Shown one piece after another: positions 1 through 8,663 of a stretch of DNA of 64,000 bases. The position numbers and the translations under genes were made by a program. Origin of the DNA: Cronobacter condimenti 1330 (GTDB lineage Bacteria; Pseudomonadota; Gammaproteobacteria; Enterobacterales; Enterobacteriaceae); NCBI RefSeq assembly GCF_001277255.1, contig NZ_CP012264.1, positions 4,030,001 through 4,094,000 on the forward strand. The letters run 5' to 3'. The notes under the pieces are model-generated. The model saw only the letters and a list, made by a program, of their open reading frames with translations, made no database searches and was not told the DNA's origin. How positions within the stretch are numbered: position 1 is the first letter of the stretch; each line of letters begins with the position of its first letter.

Positions 1-33
1 CTCAGGGAGCCGTTTTTTTATGGTGTGATGCCG

Positions 34-1380
34 TTAGCTGTTTTTCACAACCGCCGTCCCTACCGGCACAGGCAACCAGGCGCGAATACGTAACCCGCCA
101 CGCTCGCTCTTACCGATATCCAGCAAACCGTGATGGTTATCCACGATGCGCTGCACAATGGCGAGACCAAGCCCGGTGCCACTCGTGCTGCGTGCGCTGT
201 CGCCGCGCACGAACGGTTGCAGCAGATGTTTTAGCTGAGATGGTTCAATGCCCGGCCCATCATCCTCCACCTGGAACCAGGCGCGGTTAAGCTCGGTGCC
301 GCTGCTCACTTTGATCCAGCCGTTGCCGTAGCGCGCCGCGTTGACCACCATATTCGCCACGGCGCGTTTGATAGAAAGCGGATGAATGCGCAGCGGGATC
401 TCGCCGCTTTGCAGGGCCGTTTCTATCTCGCGCTCATAGCCGCTTTCCGAGGCGATCACTTCGCCGAGCACCGCGTTGAGATCTGCCGTTTCGAGCGGCA
501 TCTCCTGTCCGGTGCGCAGATAGTCGATAAACTGCTCGATAATGGCGTTGCACTCTTCGATATCTTTATTGATCGACTCGGCGAGATAGCCGTCACCTTC
601 GCTCATCATTTCTGTTGCCAGGCGAATGCGCGTCAGCGGTGTGCGCAAATCGTGGCTGACTCCCGCCATCAGTAGCGTACGATCGTCGGCCAGTTGTTTG
701 ACGCCGGCGGCCATATGGTTAAAGGCGCGTGTTACCGAGCGCACTTCAGAAGCGCCATATTCACGAAGCGGCGGCGGGATAATCCCTTTACCGACCTGCA
801 ATGCGGCGTGTTCAAGCTCCACCAGCGGCCGGTTCTGGATGCGGATAAACAACCAGGCGCCACCAATTGCCAGCAACATAATGGCAAGCGTATAGCGGAA
901 CAGCGGCGAGAAATCGCCCTGATGAATTTCAGTCAGCGGCACGCGCACCCAGATATTGGGCGACAGCCAGGTCTTCAGCCACACCACCGGCGAGCTTTTG
1001 TTCACCTCGACACGCACTTCCGTCGGGCCGCCAAGCTGCTGCGCCATCTGCTGGCTTAAAAATTCGTAATGCTGCGCCCAACGCAAACCCGCCTCTTCCG
1101 CCGCCTCGTTGGTATAAAGTGAAATCCCAAGTTCACGGTAGATCTCACGACGAAACGCTGGCGGCACCACCAGCTGCGTCCCGTCCTCCAGCAGGAGTTT
1201 ATCGGTCATCAGCATACGCACTTCGTAGGCCAGGACTTTATTAAACTGCTGGAGGCTCGGCAGGATGGCGAAGTTAAGCACCACCAGGTAGGTCGTCACC
1301 AGGCTTGCGAACAGCAAGGTGACGATAAGAAGCAGCGTGCGGGCGAAAGAACTACGCGGCGAGAAGCGCAGCTTCCTCAT
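34..1380 (-). CDS. envZ: Osmosensor histidine kinase EnvZ
   Basis: Inner-membrane sensor kinase that phosphorylates and dephosphorylates OmpR in response to osmolarity, so setting the OmpF/OmpC porin balance. At 448 residues it is almost exactly family length. A first membrane segment (about 16-40) and a second (about 160-180) flank the periplasmic domain. HAMP follows, then the phospho-acceptor His243 in VSHDLRTPLTR and the ATPase boxes near the C terminus (NAARYGNG, DDGPGIE, GTGLGLAIV). Its ATG overlaps the ompR stop by 4 bp (ATGA), so the two are translationally coupled in the ompB operon. The 33 bases between its stop and the window edge are non-coding; part of a terminator may be cut off there. 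Confidence 0.98.
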   Translation of the reverse strand: MRKLRFSPRSSFARTLLLIVTLLFASLVTTYLVVLNFAILPSLQQFNKVLAYEVRMLMTDKLLLEDGTQLVVPPAFRREIYRELGISLYTNEAAEEAGLRWAQHYEFLSQQMAQQLGGPTEVRVEVNKSSPVVWLKTWLSPNIWVRVPLTEIHQGDFSPLFRYTLAIMLLAIGGAWLFIRIQNRPLVELEHAALQVGKGIIPPPLREYGASEVRSVTRAFNHMAAGVKQLADDRTLLMAGVSHDLRTPLTRIRLATEMMSEGDGYLAESINKDIEECNAIIEQFIDYLRTGQEMPLETADLNAVLGEVIASESGYEREIETALQSGEIPLRIHPLSIKRAVANMVVNAARYGNGWIKVSSGTELNRAWFQVEDDGPGIEPSQLKHLLQPFVRGDSARSTSGTGLGLAIVQRIVDNHHGLLDIGKSERGGLRIRAWLPVPVGTAVVKNS

Positions 1381-2096
1381 GCTTTAGCGCCGTCCGGCAC
1401 AAAAACGTAGCCAAGACCCCAGACGGTCTGGATATAGCGAGGATGCGCCGGGTCTTCTTCCACCATGCGGCGCAGGCGGGAGATTTGCACGTCGATGGAA
1501 CGCTCCATCGCGGAGTATTCACGACCACGGGCCAGGTTCATGAGCTTATCGCGCGACAACGGCTCACGCGGATGGCTGACCAGCGCTTTCAACACGGCGA
1601 ATTCACCGCTGGTGAGCGGCATCGGTTCATCTTCACGGAACATCTCGCGGGTGCCGAGGTTCAGTTTGAATTTACCAAAAGCGATGACGGCTTCTTCCTG
1701 CGACGGCGCGCCTGGCAGTTCGTTGGCCTGACGGCGCAGAACGGCGCGGATACGGGCCAGCAGTTCACGCGGGTTAAACGGTTTAGGGATGTAATCGTCG
1801 GCGCCAATTTCCAGCCCCACAATACGATCCACTTCTTCGCCTTTCGCGGTGACCATAATAATGGGCATCGGGTTACTCTGGCTGCGCAGACGGCGGCAGA
1901 TAGAAAGCCCGTCTTCGCCAGGGAGCATCAGATCAAGCACCATCAGGTGGAAGGACTCGCGGGTCAGCAGGCGGTCCATCTGTTCGGCGTTTGCTACGCT
2001 GCGCACCTGGAAGCCTTGCTCGGTGAGGTAACGCTCAAGCAGCGCGCGCAGGCGCATATCGTCGTCCACCACCAGAATTTTGTAATTTTCCTGCAT
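1377..2096 (-). CDS. ompR: Osmolarity response regulator OmpR
   Basis: OmpR/PhoB-family response regulator and transcription factor for porin genes, partner of EnvZ. It is 239 residues, the usual length, starting at the ATG that gives MQENYKILVVDDD; a longer in-frame extension to 2135 is not conserved. The receiver domain (1-120) has the acidic pocket DDD at 11-13, phospho-acceptor Asp55 in VLDLMLPG and Lys in the IPKPF motif. The C-terminal winged helix ends with the GLGYVFVP region. It is first in the ompB operon. In E. coli its divergent neighbour is greB, whereas here about 7 kb of accessory genes lie between them. Confidence 0.98.
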   Translation of the reverse strand: MQENYKILVVDDDMRLRALLERYLTEQGFQVRSVANAEQMDRLLTRESFHLMVLDLMLPGEDGLSICRRLRSQSNPMPIIMVTAKGEEVDRIVGLEIGADDYIPKPFNPRELLARIRAVLRRQANELPGAPSQEEAVIAFGKFKLNLGTREMFREDEPMPLTSGEFAVLKALVSHPREPLSRDKLMNLARGREYSAMERSIDVQISRLRRMVEEDPAHPRYIQTVWGLGYVFVPDGAKA

Positions 2097-2255
2097 TGTG
2101 TTTACTCCCAAAGGCTCAAACAGTTGTAACACCATTCTAAAAAAGTGTGCGTCAGCCGGTGAGTTAAATCTGGTATATATTCTAGTCGAAATTGTTACAA
2201 AGCATATTTAACAGCAGCTTATCTTCACTTTCCATCACAAAACCGGCACGCCGGA

Positions 2256-2288
2256 AAAACAAAACGGGCGCAAATTGCTTTGCGCCCG
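2256..2288 (-). terminator. Rho-independent terminator of the L-fucose operon
   Basis: A perfect 10-bp stem (2265-2274 and 2279-2288) with a TTGC loop is followed, read on the minus strand, by a T-rich tract (TTTTGTTTTT). It lies 20 bp past the permease stop and upstream of ompR. It should stop fucose-operon transcription before the ompB promoter region (about 2100-2250). Confidence 0.85.
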
Positions 2289-2308
2289 CGTCGTTAAGAG
2301 ACTGTTAT

Positions 2309-3535
2309 TTAAGCGCGACGCTGGCGTAACCCATAAAAGAACACCACGATAAAGCACAGCAGAGGCAGCCCGTACGCCACGGCAGTGCTGTAGCTATCTG
2401 CCACGGCACCCATGAAGTACGGCATAATTGCGCCGCCGACAATAGCCATAATCATAAACGAACTGGCGCGTTTCGTGTGGCTCCCCATGTTTTTTACGCC
2501 CAGCGCGAAAATGGTCGGGAACATAATCGACATAAAAAAGAAGACCGCGATAAGCGCCACGACCGACACGCCGTCGATACTCATCATAACCAGCCCGCAC
2601 AGCACAATATTCACCAGTGAATAAAGCACCAGCAGCGTGGCGGCGCGTACGCGCCCCATCAGCCAGGTACTGAAAAAGCGCCCCACCATAAAGCTAATCA
2701 TCGCCACCGACAGCAAATACGACGCGTGCTGGCTGGTCACGCCCTGCCAGTGCTCGGTCGCGTAGTTAATAAAGAACGCACCGACGCCAACCTGAGCAGC
2801 CACATAAAAGAATTGCGCCACCACGCCGCCGGTAAAGTGGCGATGCTGCCATAAGCCCTTCGACGGTTGTCCGGCGACCGTCTCTTCCGCTTCGCGAATA
2901 TCCGGCATCGGCGTGCGGCGGAACAGGAAAGCGATAACCAGCACCAGTAACGCGATGCCGACATAAGTCATCTTCACCATGCCCTGGCCGCCGTCGGCGT
3001 TATGGGTGGCCGAGAAAAAGAGTGTGCCGCCGATAAGCGGCCCCATAAATTGCCCAAGGCCATTGAACGACTGCGCCAGGTTCAGCCGACGCTCCGCGCC
3101 TTGCGGATCGCCAAGCACCGTCGCATAGGGATTCGCGGCGGTCTCAAGGCAGCCAAGTCCGCAGGCGATAACGAACAACGCAAAGAGGAACAGCATGAAA
3201 CTGTTGGCGCCCGCGGCAGGCACAAACAGCAGCGCGCCTAAAGCGTATAAACAAAGCCCCACCAGGATCCCCGCTTTGTAGCCGCGCTTTTCCATGAAAT
3301 AGCCCGCCGGTAACGCCACCAAAAAATAGGCGCCGAAATAGGCCGCCTGCAACAGCCCGGACTGCGCCTTCGAGACGTGCAGCGTCTCCTGGAAATGTTT
3401 ATTGAGGACGTCCAGTAATCCGTAGGACAACCCCCACATAAAAAAGAGGCTCGTCACCAGCATCAGCGCCAGACGCAGGCCAGGCGCAGCCCCGACGCGG
3501 GCCTGAGCCGGCGTCGCCGTTTTATTCACTAGCAT
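2309..3535 (-). CDS. L-fucose permease-like MFS transporter (FHS family)
   Basis: Major facilitator protein of the fucose/galactose/glucose:H+ symporter group, 408 residues with about 12 hydrophobic segments. Two acidic residues known from E. coli FucP appear in the expected contexts: Asp42 in LLDVLNKHFQ and Glu131 in CLETAANPYAT, the positions used for proton coupling and sugar binding. It is the last gene of the seven-gene operon, 31 bp after the mutarotase. L-fucose uptake is inferred from family plus context; a related deoxy-sugar is possible. It is not the E. coli fucP itself, which sits in another locus with fucIKAO. Confidence 0.85.
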   Translation of the reverse strand: MLVNKTATPAQARVGAAPGLRLALMLVTSLFFMWGLSYGLLDVLNKHFQETLHVSKAQSGLLQAAYFGAYFLVALPAGYFMEKRGYKAGILVGLCLYALGALLFVPAAGANSFMLFLFALFVIACGLGCLETAANPYATVLGDPQGAERRLNLAQSFNGLGQFMGPLIGGTLFFSATHNADGGQGMVKMTYVGIALLVLVIAFLFRRTPMPDIREAEETVAGQPSKGLWQHRHFTGGVVAQFFYVAAQVGVGAFFINYATEHWQGVTSQHASYLLSVAMISFMVGRFFSTWLMGRVRAATLLVLYSLVNIVLCGLVMMSIDGVSVVALIAVFFFMSIMFPTIFALGVKNMGSHTKRASSFMIMAIVGGAIMPYFMGAVADSYSTAVAYGLPLLCFIVVFFYGLRQRRA

Positions 3536-3566
3536 GGTTATATCCTCGGTAGAGTACAGTGTGGTG

Positions 3567-3920
3567 TTATTGTTCCTGCAAAGAGAATATGCGCTCCATG
3601 ACCACCCATTTTTCGCCCGCAGGCGTCCACGGTGTGGGCTTCTGGTACTGCCACATCAGCGCTTCCCAGCGCTGAATTTCCGGGTTAGTCAGGCTCTGCT
3701 GGCTGAAGTGGTCAGCGTCAAAATCACCGTCCACCTCCATCACCATAAAAAGCCGGTCACCAAGCCGGTAAATTTCCATTCCCCGAACGCCGCAGGCGCG
3801 CAGGTGCGCCGCCACGCCGGGCCATATTTTCTGGTGTAGCCGCTGGTATTCGGCGATTTTCTCCGGCGAATCGACCAGATCCAGCGCCTGACAGATCCGC
3901 CGCACCTGCCCGCCGCTCAT
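3567..3920 (-). CDS. L-rhamnose mutarotase family protein, probable L-fucose mutarotase
   Basis: 117-residue protein of the RhaM/DUF718 mutarotase family, which interconverts sugar anomers. The start at 3920 overlaps the stop of the upstream dehydrogenase by 4 bp (ATGA), so the longer open frame to 3968 is rejected. A conserved His in the RLHQKIWPGV segment corresponds to the catalytic His region of RhaM, and a WEALMWQYQKPTPW tail is typical. In this operon it would supply the anomer used by the L-fucose dehydrogenase. Substrate assignment rests on the neighbouring genes. Confidence 0.82.
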   Translation of the reverse strand: MSGGQVRRICQALDLVDSPEKIAEYQRLHQKIWPGVAAHLRACGVRGMEIYRLGDRLFMVMEVDGDFDADHFSQQSLTNPEIQRWEALMWQYQKPTPWTPAGEKWVVMERIFSLQEQ

Positions 3921-4693
3921 GAGAGAGCCCTGTCGAGATGTAAATAACCGCCATCCACGGAGAGCCATTGCCCTGTGGTGTGCGAAGCGCGCGACGAGAG
4001 CAAAAACACCACGGTGTTCGCTATCTCTTCCGGCGTGGTCATGCGCTTGCCAAGCGGGATCCGCGCGCCGATTGCGGCGAGTTGCTGCTGCGGTTCGGGA
4101 AAGGTGTTGATCCAGCGCTCGTATTGCGGCGTCATGACTTCGGCAGGCACCACGGCGTTAACCCGCACGCCGCGCTCGCGCAGCGACACCGCCCATTCGC
4201 GCGTCAGCGCCAGCACCGCCCCTTTCGCCGCGGTATAACCGCTGGTGCCGCCCTGCCCGCTGAGCGCTGTTTTCGAGGCGATATTGACGATGGCGCCAGC
4301 GGCCGTTTCCAGCGCTTCGCGGCAAAGATGCGCCATCAGATAGTAATGAATCAGGTTCTTCTCAAGCGAGCCGACAAACGCCTCGCGCCCCGCTTCCAGC
4401 CCGACGCCGTCATTCACGCCGGCGTTATTGACCAGCCCGTCGAGGCGGCCAAACGTATCCAGTACCTGCGCCACCGCCGCGCGGCACGCGTCTTCCTGGC
4501 ACAGATCCGCGATGATGACCCGGCTTTCCGGCGCACGCTGGCGAAGCGTCGCCACAAAGTCTGGTTCGGGCGACACATTCGTGATAATCACCGGCACCGC
4601 GCCTTCTTGCGCGAGTAGCGTCGTCACCGCCGCGCCGATACCGGAGCCGCCGCCGGTCACGATAACCACTTTATTATTCAGAAACAGATCCAC
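3917..4693 (-). CDS. L-fucose dehydrogenase (SDR family)
   Basis: Short-chain dehydrogenase, 258 residues, predicted to oxidise L-fucose to L-fuconolactone with NAD(P)+. Visible are the cofactor motif TGGGSGIG near the N terminus, NNAG, and the YxxxK catalytic pair in SGYTAAKGA. The ending TTGQWLSVDGGYLHLDRAL closely resembles L-fucose dehydrogenases of the Xanthomonas/Burkholderia oxidative fucose route. It starts with GTG at 4693, preceded by a strong GGAGG ribosome site, and overlaps the fuconolactonase by 20 bp and the mutarotase by 4 bp. Role assignment between the two SDRs of this operon is by sequence resemblance. Confidence 0.85.
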   Translation of the reverse strand: MDLFLNNKVVIVTGGGSGIGAAVTTLLAQEGAVPVIITNVSPEPDFVATLRQRAPESRVIIADLCQEDACRAAVAQVLDTFGRLDGLVNNAGVNDGVGLEAGREAFVGSLEKNLIHYYLMAHLCREALETAAGAIVNIASKTALSGQGGTSGYTAAKGAVLALTREWAVSLRERGVRVNAVVPAEVMTPQYERWINTFPEPQQQLAAIGARIPLGKRMTTPEEIANTVVFLLSSRASHTTGQWLSVDGGYLHLDRALS

Positions 4694-5528
4694 GCTGCGC
4701 CTCCGTTAGGCCATACACCCGACACGCGGTTTCACCCCAGATAGCCGCACGTTCGCTACTGCTCAGCGAAGCGAACGCCGTATCGCAAAGCGCATACACC
4801 TGCGCATACTCCGCCGCCAGCAGACAGACCGGCCAGTCAGAGCCGAACATCAGCCGTTCGGGGCCGAAAAGCGCCAGCGCCGCGTCGAAAAAGGGCCACA
4901 ATTGTTCATCACGCCACGCATACCCCGGCGCCTCCGTCACCAGTCCCGAGAGCTTACAGACCACATGCGGCAGCGCAGCGAGCGGTTTTACCTGTTCGGC
5001 CCAGTGCGCCGCACCACGTGCGATATCCGGTTTGCCGAAATGGTCGAGGACTATCCAGTGCTCGTCATGGCGAGCGGCGAAGCGCGCGCCGGCCTCCAGA
5101 TGACGGTGCGTCACCAGCAGATCCCAGGCATAGCCCTGACGCTGTAGCTGGCGCATGCCCTGCGCCACGTCGTTGCGCGCAAGCCAGGCGGCCGGGTCTG
5201 GCTCGTCCTGCGCCTGATGGCGCAGCCCGCATAACAACAACCGCCAGCGGGCGAGCTGTTCTTCAATGTCCGGGGCCGTGATATCGAGCCAGCCCACCAC
5301 GCCCCGTACGCCAGGCGCCTGCGCACACTGCGCCAGCAGCCATGCGGTTTCCGCCTCGCAGTGGCGCGCCTGCACCGCTATTGCGCCATCAAAGCGCTGC
5401 GCCGTCAGCGAAGGCTGCAACTGCGCGGGGCCGAAATCCTGCCGAAGCGCCGTCATGGCGTCGTCTATCCACGGATAATCCTGCGGTTGATAGCGCCAGT
5501 AGTGCTGATGGGCATCAATGCGAACCAT
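4674..5528 (-). CDS. L-fuconolactonase (amidohydrolase family)
   Basis: Metal-dependent TIM-barrel hydrolase of the amidohydrolase-2 (COG3618) group, 284 residues. It is predicted to open L-fucono-1,5-lactone to L-fuconate. The start at 5528 begins MVRIDAHQHYW with the metal-binding HxH pair at once, so the extension to 5699 is rejected. The later DHFGKPD and MFGSDWPVCLL segments carry the further His and Asp ligands. It overlaps the dehydratase by 14 bp and the fucose dehydrogenase by 20 bp, consistent with one polycistronic message. Confidence 0.86.
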   Translation of the reverse strand: MVRIDAHQHYWRYQPQDYPWIDDAMTALRQDFGPAQLQPSLTAQRFDGAIAVQARHCEAETAWLLAQCAQAPGVRGVVGWLDITAPDIEEQLARWRLLLCGLRHQAQDEPDPAAWLARNDVAQGMRQLQRQGYAWDLLVTHRHLEAGARFAARHDEHWIVLDHFGKPDIARGAAHWAEQVKPLAALPHVVCKLSGLVTEAPGYAWRDEQLWPFFDAALALFGPERLMFGSDWPVCLLAAEYAQVYALCDTAFASLSSSERAAIWGETACRVYGLTEAQRGSVSE

Positions 5529-6810
5529 CCGCCCCTCCGCGATACCGGTACTGCTCAACAGAAGTGGGGCGCATCTCAATGGAATACCCTGGCGCCTGCG
5601 GCGGCATATACGCGGCGTTGCGGATGTCGCACGGATGAAGGAAATGCTCATGCAAATGATCGACATATTCGATAACGCGCCCTTCGTGCGTACCGGCAAT
5701 GCAGAGATAATCGATCATGGAAAGGTGTTGGACGTATTCGCACAGGCCCACGCCGCCCGCATGCGGACAAACCGGCAGGCGATATTTCGCCGCCATCAGC
5801 ATGACCGCCAATACCTCGTTAACGCCCCCCAGACGGCAGGCGTCGATCTGCACCACATCGATAGCGCCACGCATGATGAACTGTTTAAACAGGATGCGGT
5901 TCTGGCACATTTCGCCAGTGGCGACTTTTACGGGCGCAACCCCCTCACGGATACGACGATGGCCTTCCACATCGTCCGGGCTTGTCGGTTCTTCAATAAA
6001 CCAGGGTTTCGCGAAGGCCAGCGCTTTCACCCAGGGGATAGCCGCATCGACATCCCAGACCTGGTTGGCGTCGATCATCAGTTGCCGGTCCGGGCCGAGC
6101 GTTTCGCGCGCGATGCGCACGCGGCGGATGTCATCCTCCAGATCACGTCCCACTTTCAGTTTGATGTGCGAGAACCCGGCGTCCACGGCCTGCTGACAGA
6201 GACGACGCAGCTTTTCATCGTCATACCCAAGCCAGCCCGCCGATGTGGTGTAACAGGGGTAGCCCTGCGCCAGCAGCGTTTCAAGGCGCTGCGCTTTACC
6301 CTCGCTGCGGCTTTTCAGCAAGGCCAGCGCTTCCTCGGGTGTAATACAGTCGGTGATGTAGCGAAAATCAATACAGCGCACAATCTCCTCAGGCGTCATC
6401 TCCGCCACCAGCCGCCATACCGGTTTGCCTTCCGCTTTAGCCCACAGATCCCACACCGCGTTGACCACCGCGCCGGTAGCGAGATGAATAGCCCCTTTAT
6501 CCGGCCCAATCCAGCGCAGCTGGCTGTCGCTGGTGAAACGTCGCCAGAACGCGCCCATATCCGCAGCGATGGTTTCCAGCGTTTCACCGACGATGAGATG
6601 CTCCAGCGCGCGGATAGCCGCGCAGCAGATCTCATTGCCGCGACCGATGGTGAACGTCAGCCCATGGCCCGCGAGGGCCGGATTATCGGTCTTCAGAATG
6701 ACGTACGCGGCGGAGTAATCCGGGTCGGGGTTCATCGCGTCGGAGCCGTCGAGCTGCTGCGAGGTCGGAAAGCGAATATCTTCCACCTGCAACGCAGTGA
6801 TCCGGGTCAT
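5515..6810 (-). CDS. L-fuconate dehydratase (enolase superfamily)
   Basis: 431-residue member of the mandelate racemase/enolase superfamily, predicted to dehydrate L-fuconate to 2-keto-3-deoxy-L-fuconate with Mg2+. Barrel landmarks are in order: the KxK catalytic strand (HIKLKVGRD), metal ligands in MIDANQVWD, FIEEPTSPDD and TGEMCQNR, and the late HAGGVGLCEYVQHL containing the catalytic His. These features and the length match the characterised Xanthomonas enzyme and its human homologue ENOSF1. Its ATG overlaps the hydrolase stop by 4 bp. Confidence 0.92.
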   Translation of the reverse strand: MTRITALQVEDIRFPTSQQLDGSDAMNPDPDYSAAYVILKTDNPALAGHGLTFTIGRGNEICCAAIRALEHLIVGETLETIAADMGAFWRRFTSDSQLRWIGPDKGAIHLATGAVVNAVWDLWAKAEGKPVWRLVAEMTPEEIVRCIDFRYITDCITPEEALALLKSRSEGKAQRLETLLAQGYPCYTTSAGWLGYDDEKLRRLCQQAVDAGFSHIKLKVGRDLEDDIRRVRIARETLGPDRQLMIDANQVWDVDAAIPWVKALAFAKPWFIEEPTSPDDVEGHRRIREGVAPVKVATGEMCQNRILFKQFIMRGAIDVVQIDACRLGGVNEVLAVMLMAAKYRLPVCPHAGGVGLCEYVQHLSMIDYLCIAGTHEGRVIEYVDHLHEHFLHPCDIRNAAYMPPQAPGYSIEMRPTSVEQYRYRGGADGSH

Positions 6811-7658
6811 GGCGTCTCCTCCACGGTGCGCTGCTGCTGTTCACCCAACCCTTCAATGCCGAGACGAATTGTCTGTCCGGCGCGCAGATAAACCGGCTGT
6901 GGTTTCTGCCCCATGCCAACGCCCGACGGTGTGCCTGTGGAGATCACATCGCCTGGTTGCAGGCTCATAAAACGGCTCAGGTAGCTAATAATGTGGGGAA
7001 TTTTAAAAATCATGGTGCTGGTGCTGCCGTCCTGGTAGCGCTTGCCGTCTACCTCAAGCCACAGGCGCAGCGCATGCGGGTCGGGAATTTCATCCGGCGT
7101 GACCAGCCACGGGCCGGTAGGGCCGAACGTGTCGCAGCCTTTGCCTTTATCCCAGGTGCCGCCACGTTCTATCTGGTATTCACGCTCGGAGACATCATTA
7201 ATGACGCAGTACCCCGCCACGTGGCTCAGGGCGTCACGCTCATCGATATAGCGTCCGCCTTTGCCAATCACCACGCCAAGCTCCACTTCCCAGTCTGTTT
7301 TCTGTGAACCGCGCGGAATGATGACGTCATCATTTGGCCCGACAACCGCGCTGGTCCACTTACCAAAGACCACAGGCTCCGCCGGAATCGCCGCGCCGGT
7401 TTCCGCCGCATGGTCGGCGTAATTCAGGCCGATGCAGATAAACTTGCCGATGTTACCCACGCACGCGCCGAGACGCGGCATACCGTCAACGACCGGCAGG
7501 CTCCCCAGATCCAGTTCGCCGAGCCGCGCCAGGCTTTCCGGCAGCAGCGCCGCGCCGCTGAGATCGTCGATGTGTTGCGATAAACAGCGGATACGCCCTT
7601 CGCGGTCCAGCACACCCGGACGTTCACGGCCCGGCTCTCCATAACGTAATAATTTCAT
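6807..7658 (-). CDS. FAH-family hydrolase, probable 2,4-diketo-3-deoxy-L-fuconate hydrolase
   Basis: 283-residue fumarylacetoacetate hydrolase family protein. Typical segments are CIGLNYADHAAE, PVVFGKWTSAVVGP, DWEVELGVVIG with acidic metal ligands, and ISTGTPSGVGMG. In the oxidative fucose route such an enzyme splits 2,4-diketo-3-deoxy-L-fuconate into pyruvate and L-lactate. Genes of this family are often mislabelled ureidoglycolate lyase. It lies 29 bp after the keto-deoxyfuconate dehydrogenase and overlaps the dehydratase by 4 bp. Function is inferred from family plus the complete pathway around it. Confidence 0.84.
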   Translation of the reverse strand: MKLLRYGEPGRERPGVLDREGRIRCLSQHIDDLSGAALLPESLARLGELDLGSLPVVDGMPRLGACVGNIGKFICIGLNYADHAAETGAAIPAEPVVFGKWTSAVVGPNDDVIIPRGSQKTDWEVELGVVIGKGGRYIDERDALSHVAGYCVINDVSEREYQIERGGTWDKGKGCDTFGPTGPWLVTPDEIPDPHALRLWLEVDGKRYQDGSTSTMIFKIPHIISYLSRFMSLQPGDVISTGTPSGVGMGQKPQPVYLRAGQTIRLGIEGLGEQQQRTVEETP

Positions 7659-7687
7659 GCGGTTTCCTGCTTTTGGTCGAGTGGCAA

Positions 7688-8428
7688 TCAGTTACTCCAG
7701 CCGCCGTCGATGATTTGCACGGTGCCGGTGGTATAGGCGCTGGCGTCAGAGGCCAGATAGAGCGCAAGCTGGGCGATTTCTTCCGGCTTGCCGATGCGCC
7801 CGACGGGCTGGCGGGCGACAAACGCCGCGTATACTGCCTCTTCGGTCTGTCCCTGCGCGCGCGCCTGCTCGGCGATGCGGGAACGGAGCGAAGGGGAATC
7901 TACCGTGCCGGGGCAGATGGCGTTACAGCGCACGCCCTGCGCGACGTAATCCGCCGCCACCGAGCGCGTAAGCCCAATCACCGCGGCCTTGCTGGTGCTA
8001 TAAGCGAAGCGGTTCGGCACGCCTTTTACGCTGGAGGCCACGGACGACATATTGATGATTGACCCGCCGCCCTTCTCAAGCATGCCCGGCAAAAAGGCGC
8101 GAATGGTGTGGAACATGGCGGTAACGTTAAGATCCAGCGCAAACTGCCATTCCTGCTCGCTGCATTCCAGAATCGAGCCGCTGTGCACCACGCCTGCGCA
8201 GTTAAACAGGACGTCAAGCGGTCCCAGCGTTTGCGCCGCGGCGGTAATAGCGGCGGCATCGGTGACATCAAGCTGTAGCGGCGTTATGCCTTCAAGTGCG
8301 TTAAGCGCCGTCACGTTAATATCGCTTGCGATAACCTCTGCGCCAGCGGCGGCAAAGCGCCGCGCGCTGCTATAACCAATGCCCTGTCCTGCGGCGGTGA
8401 TAAGGACGCGTTTCCCGGTAAGATCCAT
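7688..8428 (-). CDS. 2-keto-3-deoxy-L-fuconate dehydrogenase (SDR family)
   Basis: 246-residue short-chain dehydrogenase, first gene of the operon. It carries the nucleotide motif TAAGQGIG, an FNCAG segment, the catalytic Ser in MSSVAS and YxxxK in YSTSKAAV, and ends DGGWSN. The run VHSGSILECSEQEW and the region around KGVPNRFAYS resemble 2-keto-3-deoxy-L-fuconate dehydrogenases and their animal relative BDH2/DHRS6. Start 8428 has a CAGAGGA ribosome site and gives MDLTGKRVLIT; the extension to 8497 would read through the operators. Confidence 0.87.
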   Translation of the reverse strand: MDLTGKRVLITAAGQGIGYSSARRFAAAGAEVIASDINVTALNALEGITPLQLDVTDAAAITAAAQTLGPLDVLFNCAGVVHSGSILECSEQEWQFALDLNVTAMFHTIRAFLPGMLEKGGGSIINMSSVASSVKGVPNRFAYSTSKAAVIGLTRSVAADYVAQGVRCNAICPGTVDSPSLRSRIAEQARAQGQTEEAVYAAFVARQPVGRIGKPEEIAQLALYLASDASAYTTGTVQIIDGGWSN

Positions 8429-8452
8429 GGTTTTCCTCTGGTCTAAAGGACT

Positions 8453-8467
8453 AATGGTCAGGCCATT
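8453..8467. promoter_or_regulatory. Putative operator 1 of the fucose regulator
   Basis: 15-bp near-palindrome with AATGG and CCATT arms. It is 25 bp upstream of the first fucose gene and matches operator 2, read on the other strand, at 13 of 15 positions. FadR-subfamily GntR proteins bind sites of this size and symmetry. Assignment to the adjacent regulator is inference. Confidence 0.6.
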
Positions 8468-8477
8468 AAGAGGAGTC

Positions 8478-8492
8478 AAAGGCCTGACCTTT
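8478..8492. promoter_or_regulatory. Putative operator 2 of the fucose regulator
   Basis: 15-bp near-palindrome with AAAGG and CCTTT arms around a CCTGA core, the reverse complement of the operator 1 core GTCAGG. The centre-to-centre distance of 25 bp is between two and three helical turns. Two such sites in a 235-bp divergent intergenic region point to a dedicated repressor. Confidence 0.6.
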
Positions 8493-8618
8493 AGCATGAC
8501 AAATCAGGCGTAACCCGCTATCGTGAACCCAGAATGTTGCAAAAACGCTCGGCTTTATGCGTTTTGATTAACTATTTATTTACACCGCGATAACTAATAC
8601 TCAAGCGCGTTGACTGAT

Positions 8619-8640
8619 ATTTGTGCACTTAATCACTGTC
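8619..8640. promoter_or_regulatory. Candidate CRP site between the fucose operon and its regulator
   Basis: TGTGC and TCACT half-sites are separated by 6 bp (8622-8637), four of five matches on each side to TGTGA-N6-TCACA. Catabolite control would suit a sugar operon, but the site is close to the regulator start (8664), which may instead mean effects on that gene. Confidence 0.4.
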
Positions 8641-8663
8641 TATGACGTGAGCAAAGGTGAACC

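Noticed and set aside
5518..6891. 457-codon open frame on the plus strand
   Set aside because: Antisense to fuconate dehydratase, with no recognisable domain; produced by GC-rich codon use of the real gene.
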